DNA of 6,659 nt from Verrucomicrobia bacterium TMED44 (GTDB lineage Bacteria > Verrucomicrobiota > Verrucomicrobiia > Opitutales > Seribacteraceae). The translations under genes and the position numbers were made by a program. Shown one piece after another: positions 1 to 5,953 of this stretch (positions are counted from its first letter, which is position 1; every line of letters starts with the position of its first letter). The DNA lies in contig NHCX01000052.1 in NCBI GenBank assembly GCA_002168015.1, positions 1 through 6,659 of the forward strand, in the 5' to 3' direction. Below the pieces are notes generated by a model that was given only the letters and a program-made list of their open reading frames with translations, did no database searches and had not been told where the DNA came from.

Positions 1-51
1 GCTAGAGAGGCTGAAAAAAAGATCGCACAATTGCGGTCGAAAAATGATTAG
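1..51 (+). CDS. C-terminal end of an upstream gene (partial, unidentified)
   Basis: Frame 1 is open from the window edge to a TAG at 49-51 and gives the 16-residue tail AREAEKKIAQLRSKND. The tail is charged and helix-like, as at the end of a TPR or coiled-coil protein. Its stop lies 8 nt into the next gene (ATG at 44), an overlap typical of translationally coupled operon genes. As I recall, a BamD-type outer-membrane assembly lipoprotein can precede an LptE-like gene in related genomes, which would suit this tail, but 16 residues cannot prove identity. A real coding end is supported by the overlap and the amphipathic composition only. Confidence 0.5.
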   Translation, partial: AREAEKKIAQLRSKND

Positions 52-556
52 TTTATTCAAGTTAAGCATAGTTTCTTTGCTGATTATTGCCTCCTCTGGT
101 TGTAGGTACAAACCGGGTCTTTCAACTAGTATAAAACAATATTCCATAGGCATAAGTGTTAAGAACAATTCCAAGGCAATACAATTCACCGCAATTTTCC
201 GTAGATTACTGAAGGATGAATTTTTACTCTACCCAAACATAAAAATTGTAGATCCTAGTTCATCGAAAGCAGATTATTTGTTCGAGATTACATTGGAAAA
301 CTACAAAGTAAGCCCTGAATCATACAGAGCTAGTGATTCGATTGCAGCAGCTTCATTTCAAGGTGCTTTATGGGCAGAAACTAACCTGATTGACCTTGCA
401 GGATCCACGAAGAATCTTAATTACAGCTATGTTTCTTCTGCGTCATCTTCAAATCTAGCAAATTTAAAACATGTAAGTGATAGGCAATTACATATTGCTT
501 TGGGAAAAGATCTGAGTAGGAAAATCGCTAGAGATTTAATTCAAAATTTACTTTAA
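44..556 (+). CDS. lptE: LptE-like outer-membrane lipoprotein
   Basis: A 170-residue exported lipoprotein. Residues 1-19 form a signal peptide (Lys6, then a hydrophobic stretch) ending in the lipobox ASSGC, with Cys20 as the lipidated residue; Ser at -3 is slightly unusual. What follows resembles the LptE family: a short Tyr/Gly-rich start (RYKPG), a strand-helix unit with an Asn-rich turn (KNNSKAIQFTAIFRRLL), a segment ending in SKADYLFEITLENYKV (compare the family's 'ADl.l.g.i..y' pattern), and a late strand (ALWAETNLIDL). LptE plugs the LptD barrel and helps insert LPS into the outer leaflet. The length suits the family. The ATG at 44 overlaps the preceding stop and has no Shine-Dalgarno; rpe follows after 5 nt, so the three genes probably form one operon. 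The fold assignment is from pattern only; an unrelated small lipoprotein remains possible. Confidence 0.6.
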   Translation: MISLFKLSIVSLLIIASSGCRYKPGLSTSIKQYSIGISVKNNSKAIQFTAIFRRLLKDEFLLYPNIKIVDPSSSKADYLFEITLENYKVSPESYRASDSIAAASFQGALWAETNLIDLAGSTKNLNYSYVSSASSSNLANLKHVSDRQLHIALGKDLSRKIARDLIQNLL

Positions 557-561
557 AAAGA

Positions 562-1230
562 ATGAGTAGAAATCGAGAGAAGTTCTTAGCACCATCAATT
601 CTTGCAGGAAATCATGCTAATTTGATGGATGCACTTCTTATAGCCGAAAACGACGGAAGAAAATGGATACACCTTGATATCATGGATGGTCACTTTGTTC
701 CTAATCTTAGTTTTGGTCCGCAAACCGTTGCTGATTTGCGCAAGAAATCGAAATTATTTTTTGATGTGCATCTCATGCTTGACCAACCTGATAAGTATAT
801 AGACGCGTTTATTGATGCTGGTTCTGATTTGATCAGCATACACCTAGAACCCCAATATGATCACCTCGGAAGTTTGGGAAAAATTAGAGCGGCAGGGGTG
901 AAGACTGGTTTAGTGATTAATCCTGACACCTCGATCGATGTGTTGCTTCCCTTTTTAAATCAAGTTGATTTAATTTTATTCATGACCGTATTTCCTGGGT
1001 TTGGTGGGCAGAAGTTTATTTCCGATGTTCTTAAAAAGGCACAGGAAATTTCGGCTATACGATCAGAATCGAATTTAAACTTTTTAATTGAAGTGGATGG
1101 AGGAGTGGGTCCTGAACATGTAACACTATGCCTGGAAGCAGGAGTCGATATTTTTGTAGCAGGTACTGCTTACTACAGTAAAGATGAGGCAGGCAGAAAA
1201 GATTTTGCTAATTCAATCGAGTTGAGTTGA
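562..1230 (+). CDS. rpe: Ribulose-phosphate 3-epimerase
   Basis: This 222-residue TIM-barrel enzyme interconverts D-ribulose 5-phosphate and D-xylulose 5-phosphate in the cytosolic pentose phosphate pathway. All family signatures are in order: LAPSILAG (9-16), HLDIMDGHFVPN (37-48), FDVHLML (67-73), FMTVFPGFGGQKF (140-152) and EVDGGV (177-182), then the phosphate-binding VAGTAYY. The metal ligands His37, Asp39, His70 and Asp179 are present; Asp39 and Asp179 are the expected acid/base pair. Length is normal for the family (about 215-230). Phe144 sits where most bacterial enzymes have Asn and many eukaryotic ones Glu. The ATG at 562 puts APSIL at the usual distance from the N-terminus. The 5-nt gap after the LptE-like gene suggests co-transcription; nothing links the two biochemically. 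Confidence 0.96.
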   Translation: MSRNREKFLAPSILAGNHANLMDALLIAENDGRKWIHLDIMDGHFVPNLSFGPQTVADLRKKSKLFFDVHLMLDQPDKYIDAFIDAGSDLISIHLEPQYDHLGSLGKIRAAGVKTGLVINPDTSIDVLLPFLNQVDLILFMTVFPGFGGQKFISDVLKKAQEISAIRSESNLNFLIEVDGGVGPEHVTLCLEAGVDIFVAGTAYYSKDEAGRKDFANSIELS

Positions 1231-1236
1231 TCAACT
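1225..1236. repeat. 12-bp perfect palindrome over the rpe stop codon
   Basis: AGTTGATCAACT equals its own reverse complement and spans the TGA of rpe (1228-1230). It has no loop and no T-tract, so it is not a normal intrinsic terminator. The 29-nt gap between the convergent rpe and hppA genes contains no better terminator that I can see. It may be chance or a protein site; it includes one GATC. Confidence 0.3.
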
Positions 1237-1259
1237 ACGATTACACATGGGGTACTCAC

Positions 1260-3467
1260 CTAGACTTTAAGGAATGGAGCTAAAACCAAAGCTACAACTG
1301 ACATCAATTTAAGAAGGATGTTCAAAGAAGGTCCTGAAGTATCTTTTAAAGGATCACCAACAGTATCTCCAACGACCGCAGCTTTATGAACATCTGATCC
1401 TTTGCCATGGACCGTGCCGTCAATTTCATATCCTTCTTCAACCATCTTTTTTGCATTGTCCCATGCTCCTCCGGCATTTGACTGAAAAAGAGCAAGAAGA
1501 ACTCCGGAAGAAGTCACGCCCGCCAGTAACCCACCAAGCATCACTCCACCACTACCAGGAAATAAGTAGTTACCTCCAATTCCAACAGCAATCGGTGTAA
1601 GAATGGCGACCATTCCTGGTGCAACCATTTCCTTAATTGCAGATTGGGTTGAGATCTCTACACATTTGCCATATTCAGCAGAGTCTATTGCTTCATCAAA
1701 ACTTTTTCGTTCGTCTTCACTCCATTCGTCAGTTGGCTTCCCTTCATTTTTACTCATGATTGTAAGGGCTTTTTTCAGTGCAGGGATATCTCGGAATTGT
1801 CTACGAACTTCTTGAATCATCGACATGGCTGCCCGTCCAACAGCACCCATTGCAAGAGCACTGAAAAGGAATGGAAGCATCGCTCCAATAAAAAGCCCAG
1901 CCATTACTTTCGGTGCAGAAACATCGATGACATCGATACCTGCCGTTTCTTTGAACGCAGCGAATAGGGCAAGGGCAGTGAGGGCAGCTGATCCTATGGC
2001 AAATCCTTTCCCAATTGCTGCAGTCGTGTTTCCAACCGCGTCCAGCTTGTCAGTTCGTTTACGTACTTCAGGGGGAAGCTCAGCCATTTCGGCAATTCCT
2101 CCTGCGTTATCAGAAATAGGCCCGTAAGCGTCTACAGCTAATTGAATTCCAGTATTCGATAGCATGCCAACAGCAGCAATAGCAATTCCATATAGCCCGG
2201 CCAGTTCATAAGCTCCAACAACCGCCGCTGCTAAAATCAAAATAGGGAAGGTGGTTGATATCATTCCGACGCCGAGTCCGGAAATGATATTGGTGGCGTA
2301 TCCGGTAATGGACTGGTCCACGATTGCCCTGACTGGTTTTTTATTGGTTCCAGTATAATGCTCTGTGATGAAACCAATTGCCAGGCCTGCTAATAGACCA
2401 ATAATGGTGGCCCAGAAAACTCCCATTGCCGTATAGGTACTTTCGTTATACACCCAACTTTCGGGGAGGAATTTATTTATGACATAATAAGAAGCGGCGA
2501 TCATGATCGCAGAGGAAGCAAATTCGCCTGCATTAAGTGCTTTTTGTGGATCACCCCCATCTTTAACTTTTACAAGAAATGTTCCGAGTATAGATGTAAA
2601 AATTCCGATCGCACCTAAAATTAAAGGTAGTACGATTGGGGATAGACCTCCCAAGAAGTCAGTGAAGTTGGTGGCACCAGCGACCATTGCCGCACCAAGA
2701 ACCATCGTCCCTATAATTGAGCCCACATAGGATTCGAATAAGTCTGCACCCATTCCTGCTACATCACCTACATTGTCACCTACATTGTCGGCAATGGTGG
2801 CTGGATTTAAGGGATGATCCTCAGGAATACCAGCTTCAACCTTACCCACTAGGTCAGCTCCAACATCTGCTGCCTTGGTATATATCCCTCCGCCCACGCG
2901 GGCAAAAAGGGCTATGGATGAAGCACCAAATGAAAAGCCTGTCAGAACGGATAAAGTCACGCCTAGAGATCCCCCTTCTTCAAAGGCACCAAAGTGATCT
3001 CCAAAAAGGTAAAACAAACCACCTAACCCCAAAATTCCAAGTCCCACAACCCCAAGTCCCATGACCGCTCCCCCTGAAAAAGCTACTTCAAGGGCTTTTC
3101 CTAAACTGTCTTTTGCTGCGTTTGCGGTTCGCACATTTGCCTTGGTGGCTACTTTCATTCCTAAAAATCCAGCAAGGGCTGAACAAAATGCACCTACGGC
3201 AAATGAAACTGCCACCAAAGCGTCACTATTTTCGTTTTGAGACCCACTCCAGTAAAGGATTATTGCAACTCCGACTACAAAAATTAACAACACTCTATAC
3301 TCAGCACGTAGAAATGCCATAGCACCTTCCTGAATACTGCGGGCAATTTTAGACATTCGTTCCGTACCCTCTGGGGTTGCATTGATAGACTGGGTTTTCC
3401 ACCATGTAAAAAGAAGGGCAAAGACACCTGCTGCTGGCAGGGAAAGGAGGAGGTTTTCTAAGTTCAT
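1260..3467 (-). CDS. hppA: Membrane-bound ion-translocating pyrophosphatase (K+-dependent type)
   Basis: An integral inner-membrane pump, about 16 helices, that couples hydrolysis of pyrophosphate to export of Na+ or H+. With the start at 3467 it is 735 residues, a usual length. The diagnostic acidic motifs are intact: [13 protein letters not shown] (201-213), DNVGDNVGD (227-235) leading into [24 protein letters not shown] (445-457), and [15 protein letters not shown] near the C-terminus (700-714). [10 protein letters not shown] (479-488) has Ala483 and Gly486 at the positions that separate K+-dependent (Ala) from K+-independent (Lys) enzymes. Glu245, three residues after Asp242, is the gate glutamate position of Na+-pumping relatives. 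I prefer 3467 over an in-frame ATG at 3507-3509 because the first helix begins a few residues later, as in relatives, and the upstream ATG lies inside a repeat unit; neither has a Shine-Dalgarno. An acidic loop near 573-606 is clade-like variation. The gene stands alone, convergent with rpe. Confidence 0.96.
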   Translation of the reverse strand: MNLENLLLSLPAAGVFALLFTWWKTQSINATPEGTERMSKIARSIQEGAMAFLRAEYRVLLIFVVGVAIILYWSGSQNENSDALVAVSFAVGAFCSALAGFLGMKVATKANVRTANAAKDSLGKALEVAFSGGAVMGLGVVGLGILGLGGLFYLFGDHFGAFEEGGSLGVTLSVLTGFSFGASSIALFARVGGGIYTKAADVGADLVGKVEAGIPEDHPLNPATIADNVGDNVGDVAGMGADLFESYVGSIIGTMVLGAAMVAGATNFTDFLGGLSPIVLPLILGAIGIFTSILGTFLVKVKDGGDPQKALNAGEFASSAIMIAASYYVINKFLPESWVYNESTYTAMGVFWATIIGLLAGLAIGFITEHYTGTNKKPVRAIVDQSITGYATNIISGLGVGMISTTFPILILAAAVVGAYELAGLYGIAIAAVGMLSNTGIQLAVDAYGPISDNAGGIAEMAELPPEVRKRTDKLDAVGNTTAAIGKGFAIGSAALTALALFAAFKETAGIDVIDVSAPKVMAGLFIGAMLPFLFSALAMGAVGRAAMSMIQEVRRQFRDIPALKKALTIMSKNEGKPTDEWSEDERKSFDEAIDSAEYGKCVEISTQSAIKEMVAPGMVAILTPIAVGIGGNYLFPGSGGVMLGGLLAGVTSSGVLLALFQSNAGGAWDNAKKMVEEGYEIDGTVHGKGSDVHKAAVVGDTVGDPLKDTSGPSLNILLKLMSVVALVLAPFLKV

Positions 3468-3500
3468 ACTTCGGGCTGTAAAATAAGTTAATGAATAAAT

Positions 3501-3550
3501 CGATCGCATTTGATCGAATTAGATCGAATTTGATCGAATTTGATTCATTT
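3501..3550. repeat. Five phased 10-bp units, four carrying GATC, upstream of hppA
   Basis: Five consecutive decamers on the + strand: CGATCGCATT, TGATCGAATT, AGATCGAATT, TGATCGAATT and TGATTCATTT. On the hppA strand the consensus is AATTCGATCA. GATC occurs at 3502, 3512, 3522 and 3532, exactly 10 bp apart, about one helical turn, so the sites face the same side of the helix. The array ends 34 bp upstream of the preferred hppA start. It may be a regulatory array, a bent segment, or a slippage-expanded microsatellite; the sequence alone does not decide. Confidence 0.8.
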
Positions 3551-3612
3551 GGCAAGAAATTAGTAGTACAAAATCAAAATGCAAAACTAGGTCTATAGCT
3601 TCTTTCTTGCCA
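3550..3612. promoter_or_regulatory. 10-bp inverted repeat in the divergent hppA/lipoprotein intergenic region
   Basis: TGGCAAGAAA (3550-3559) and TTTCTTGCCA (3603-3612) are perfect reverse complements separated by 43 bp. Each divergent gene therefore has TTTCTTGCCA upstream in its own reading direction: about 83 bp before the hppA ATG and 31 bp before the lipoprotein ATG. TTGCCA matches five of six bases of a sigma-70 -35 box, but I find no convincing -10 at the right distance in either direction. This may be a pair of operator half-sites or shared promoter elements. The 133-bp stretch 3510-3642 holds no gene. Confidence 0.4.
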
Positions 3613-3642
3613 TCAAGTTACAAATTCCCAAAATATTTAAAT

Positions 3643-4770
3643 ATGAATCGTTACCCCTTACTTGCCTTTATTTCATTCCTAATATTGTTTTTCGCATCAT
3701 GCGAAAACCGCTATCGAAAAAATGTCGGTGCTAATCCAGCCAAATCTACTACTTCGCAAGAAGCATCCCTTAGCAAGCAGAAAGTAGATGTGGCCAAGGA
3801 TGCTTATCAGGTGAGTGCGGATGAATACGATGAATTTTTTACATCCCGCTACGGTTTACTTTATCAAAAATTTTCAGACACTCCTTTTACGGGTCAAATC
3901 ATTACTGCAGAGAATGGTCCCGAAGGAAAATTCGTGGTCGCAGATGAGAGTTGGAGAAACGGGAAAAAGGATGGGCCTAGTACTCGCTGGTTTTCCAATG
4001 GGGTTAAAATGTACGAGAGAAATTATACAGACGGCAAGTGGAATGGAACAGTCACCAGGTGGTGGCCCAATGGGCAAAAAATGTATGTCAGGGCATATTC
4101 TGAGGGTGTTAGGCATGGCGAAGAAGCAACATGGAGATCCGACGGAACACCGATCAAAAAAGCTTCCAGTGTTTCTAATGTAAAAGAAACGCCTGTTGCT
4201 GTTGAAAATTCTGCAGATACCAACGAATTCCAGCCTGAAGTTTTCCCTGCTCCCGAAGCAGTCACAGAAAATATTGATTTTACTCCATCTCCTGCTGAAC
4301 TTCCTGAGATTGAGCCTGTTGTTGAATCAATTCCTGAACCATCTTTTTCAAATCCACTTCCTCCATCCCCTGAAGTGCCAGAAGTCCCGGTCCTTCCAGT
4401 AGAGATACTTCCGGTGGCTGAAACCGCTGTCGACATGCCTGAACCTGCACTGCCTGGACTTCCCGGTATTGATGATTCTTTACCAGAAATACCAACTACC
4501 GAAGAGACTGCCCCTTCCTTCCCTACGGCCACAACTGACCAAACACCAGCTCCAGATTTACCACTTTTACCCGACTTGTCTACTGATCTGCCTAACGATT
4601 CTTCAGAAGATGCCGTTTTACCTACCTTACCTGGTCTTCCCGTTGAATCGAGTGATGAACTTCCTCCTATGCCTTTGGGAGATGATTCTCTTCCAGGGCT
4701 TCCTCCTCTTCCTGGTATTGGTAATGATGATTCTTCTGGTGAATTACCACCCTTACCTCCTTTACCGTAA
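3643..4770 (+). CDS. MORN-repeat lipoprotein with a long proline-rich acidic tail
   Basis: A 375-residue predicted lipoprotein of unknown function. Residues 1-19 are a signal peptide and FFASC places the lipidated cysteine at 20; Phe at -3 is atypical. A polar linker (21-65) leads to three MORN_2-like repeats of about 23 residues: roughly 103-125 (SWRNGKKDG...), 126-148 (NYTDGKWNG..., WWPNGQKMY) and 149-171 (AYSEGVRHGE...). This family is often labelled YwqK-like 'antitoxin', but no toxin gene is adjacent and I do not infer that role. From about 190 to the end the chain is low-complexity, rich in Pro, Leu, Asp and Glu, with repeated LPGLPG / LPPLP / DDS blocks, probably extended and disordered. 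The ATG at 3643 is chosen over an in-frame TTG at 3607 because it starts directly at a clean signal peptide. No Shine-Dalgarno. Likely anchored in the outer membrane or periplasm. The GYF/LRR gene follows after 133 nt. Confidence 0.8.
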   Translation: MNRYPLLAFISFLILFFASCENRYRKNVGANPAKSTTSQEASLSKQKVDVAKDAYQVSADEYDEFFTSRYGLLYQKFSDTPFTGQIITAENGPEGKFVVADESWRNGKKDGPSTRWFSNGVKMYERNYTDGKWNGTVTRWWPNGQKMYVRAYSEGVRHGEEATWRSDGTPIKKASSVSNVKETPVAVENSADTNEFQPEVFPAPEAVTENIDFTPSPAELPEIEPVVESIPEPSFSNPLPPSPEVPEVPVLPVEILPVAETAVDMPEPALPGLPGIDDSLPEIPTTEETAPSFPTATTDQTPAPDLPLLPDLSTDLPNDSSEDAVLPTLPGLPVESSDELPPMPLGDDSLPGLPPLPGIGNDDSSGELPPLPPLP

Positions 4771-4807
4771 GAGGATTTAGGCTTATTGAAGAAAAGCCGT
4801 AATCCTC
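4771..4807 (+). other. Stem-loop directly after the lipoprotein stop codon
   Basis: GAGGATT (4771-4777) pairs with AATCCTC (4801-4807), and inside it GGCTT (4780-4784) pairs with AAGCC (4794-4798), leaving a 2x2 internal loop and a 9-nt terminal loop. It begins at the base after the TAA and has no T-tract. It cannot form together with the next hairpin, since both use 4801-4807. It may protect the mRNA 3' end or act as the alternative form of a switch. Confidence 0.55.
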
Positions 4808-4828
4808 CAGAAGTACATGGGGGATTTT
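4801..4828 (+). terminator. Candidate intrinsic terminator after the lipoprotein gene
   Basis: AATCCTCC (4801-4808) pairs with GGGGGATT (4819-4826) through 8 bp including one G-U, with a 10-nt loop. Only a short run of four T (4825-4828) follows, so termination would be weak. Another hairpin, GCCAAA/TTTGGC, lies just beyond. It competes with the stem at 4771-4807. Confidence 0.4.
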
Positions 4829-4851
4829 GCCAAATATCATGTAACTTTGGC
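4829..4851 (+). other. Small stem-loop GCCAAA/TTTGGC
   Basis: GCCAAA (4829-4834) and TTTGGC (4846-4851) form a 6-bp stem with an 11-nt loop, followed by TTT. It is compatible with the 4801-4826 hairpin. It could be part of a tandem terminator or of the leader of the next gene; a stem this short can arise by chance. Confidence 0.3.
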
Positions 4852-4881
4852 TTTCTGATTGTAATCGGTTAGCGAGTTTTT

Positions 4882-4900
4882 GTAATAGTAGCATTATTAC
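4882..4900 (+). promoter_or_regulatory. Hairpin immediately before the GYF/LRR start codon
   Basis: GTAATA (4882-4887) pairs with TATTAC (4895-4900) around a 7-nt loop, ending 3 nt before the ATG at 4904. It occupies the place where a ribosome-binding site would lie; no Shine-Dalgarno is present. TTGTAA (4859-4864) and TAATAG (4883-4888), 18 bp apart, could be a weak promoter, but the resulting leader would be very short. Confidence 0.3.
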
Positions 4901-4903
4901 TAC

Positions 4904-5953
4904 ATGAACTTGTATATATCAAGAAATGGACAAACTTTTGGTCCCTATCCAGCAGAACAAGCAAAGACATTTCTTGAGTCTAATCAATTGCTTGCTTCTG
5001 ATCTGGCTCTTATCGAAGGTACCAGTGAATGGAAGCCTCTTCCTGAAATTCTGTTTTTACTAAGTAAAGATTCACAACCCGCAGAAAAAAAGGTTCAACA
5101 AACAGAGGCAAAGGTTCCCGAAATTGATGGAGCGGTTAATGAAGCAAATGTTAGAGGTTCGAAAGAGAAGGAACCTGAAGATAAAAAGATAAAGAAGAAG
5201 ACTAAAAAAGCGGCATCCAAAGTACAAAAGTTAAAAAGGGCAAAAGGTGGGCAAATTATCATGGTCGCTCAGGAGAAAAGTTTTATTGCGAAAATCTTTT
5301 CAACTATTTTTGTGTTTATTTTTTTATTCTTGCTGGCTGTAGGAGGAATTGCAGGTGCTTATTTTGCGATGCCATCGAAGATGGGTCCAATCTTAGCAAG
5401 ATTTGGCTTGAATATAGAAGAGTTTACAGGAGAGGGCCCTACTGAACGGACTGCCACTGAATCCAAAAGTCCTAATGAAATTATGCTGAGTGAAGATGCG
5501 TGGAATACTTTGCGGTCTTCAGGTATCCGTATATTGCCCATGGTAGCCGAAAAAGGCCTTCAAGTTATTTCATCCGTTGATCCTGAATTAGCCATGAAAG
5601 ACGAAGACTTGGAAAAGCTACTAATTATCGCCCCACATATCATATCACTTGACTTGACTGATTCACAGGTAAGCAACGCAGGAATTGATCACATTGCAAA
5701 AATGCCTAATCTGAAAAAACTCTTCCTTGAAGGCACCGATGGGATTGATGCTTCCGGCATCGCGAAACTTAAAGATTCTAAAAAGTTAGAATATTTAAAT
5801 TTAATTAGAGTAAAGCTAGAAGCGTCCGTGATCGATTCATTGATTTCCTTGGAATCTCTTCGAGAGATTTACCTTTTCGATTCTGGACTGGGCGATACTG
5901 AAATTGGAAGGCTAAAGAGTGCCCGGCCCAAAGTATTTGTTAATTCTGGCTAA
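4904..5953 (+). CDS. GYF_2 domain - transmembrane helix - leucine-rich-repeat protein
   Basis: A 349-residue membrane protein of unknown function. Residues 1-50 match the bacterial GYF_2 (DUF4339) domain: MNLYISRNGQTFGPY, a helix (AEQAKTFLESNQLL), then DLALIEGTSEWKPLPEI, with the typical G-x-x-x-GPY and W-x-P-L. Residues 55-125 are a charged Lys/Glu linker with a strongly basic patch (KKIKKKTKKA, 94-103). One transmembrane helix spans about 130-153. After a second linker, residues about 240-349 are leucine-rich-repeat-like, with units such as IISLDLTDSQVSNAGIDHI, LKKLFLEGTDGIDASGI and LEYLNLIRVKLEASVI. By the positive-inside rule the GYF domain is cytoplasmic and the LRRs periplasmic. Such domains suggest protein binding on both sides of the inner membrane; no catalytic motif is visible. 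The stop codon overlaps that of convergent nth. No Shine-Dalgarno; a hairpin precedes the ATG. Confidence 0.85.
   Translation: MNLYISRNGQTFGPYPAEQAKTFLESNQLLASDLALIEGTSEWKPLPEILFLLSKDSQPAEKKVQQTEAKVPEIDGAVNEANVRGSKEKEPEDKKIKKKTKKAASKVQKLKRAKGGQIIMVAQEKSFIAKIFSTIFVFIFLFLLAVGGIAGAYFAMPSKMGPILARFGLNIEEFTGEGPTERTATESKSPNEIMLSEDAWNTLRSSGIRILPMVAEKGLQVISSVDPELAMKDEDLEKLLIIAPHIISLDLTDSQVSNAGIDHIAKMPNLKKLFLEGTDGIDASGIAKLKDSKKLEYLNLIRVKLEASVIDSLISLESLREIYLFDSGLGDTEIGRLKSARPKVFVNSG

Noticed and set aside
1603..3322. Several plus-strand open frames of about 70-115 codons opposite hppA
   Set aside because: They lie antisense to a clearly conserved gene, have low-complexity or unnatural composition and no recognisable domain; they are reading-frame shadows.
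3501..3550. CRISPR-like array
   Set aside because: The units are directly adjacent 10-mers with no spacers.
3349..3555. 68-residue minus-strand frame over the hppA start
   Set aside because: It overlaps hppA in another frame and begins in the repeat region; there is no protein-like signature.
3607..3642. Upstream in-frame TTG start adding 12 residues to the lipoprotein
   Set aside because: It would put a polar stretch ahead of a clean signal peptide, and the TTG lies inside the inverted repeat arm; the ATG at 3643 is better.
4023..4532. 169-residue Ser/Gly-rich minus-strand frame, plus other frames at 4196-4894
   Set aside because: The proline-rich repeat of the lipoprotein gene leaves several frames open at once; the signal peptide and MORN repeats identify the real frame.
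3643..4770. Antitoxin role suggested by the YwqK-like MORN_2 label
   Set aside because: No toxin-like gene is adjacent, and the protein is a lipid-anchored exported protein, so the family label is not evidence of function.
4827..4832. TTGCCA as a shared -35 element before the GYF/LRR gene as well as hppA and the lipoprotein gene
   Set aside because: The hexamer also occurs several times inside hppA, and no -10 box is found at the correct spacing, so it is not informative.
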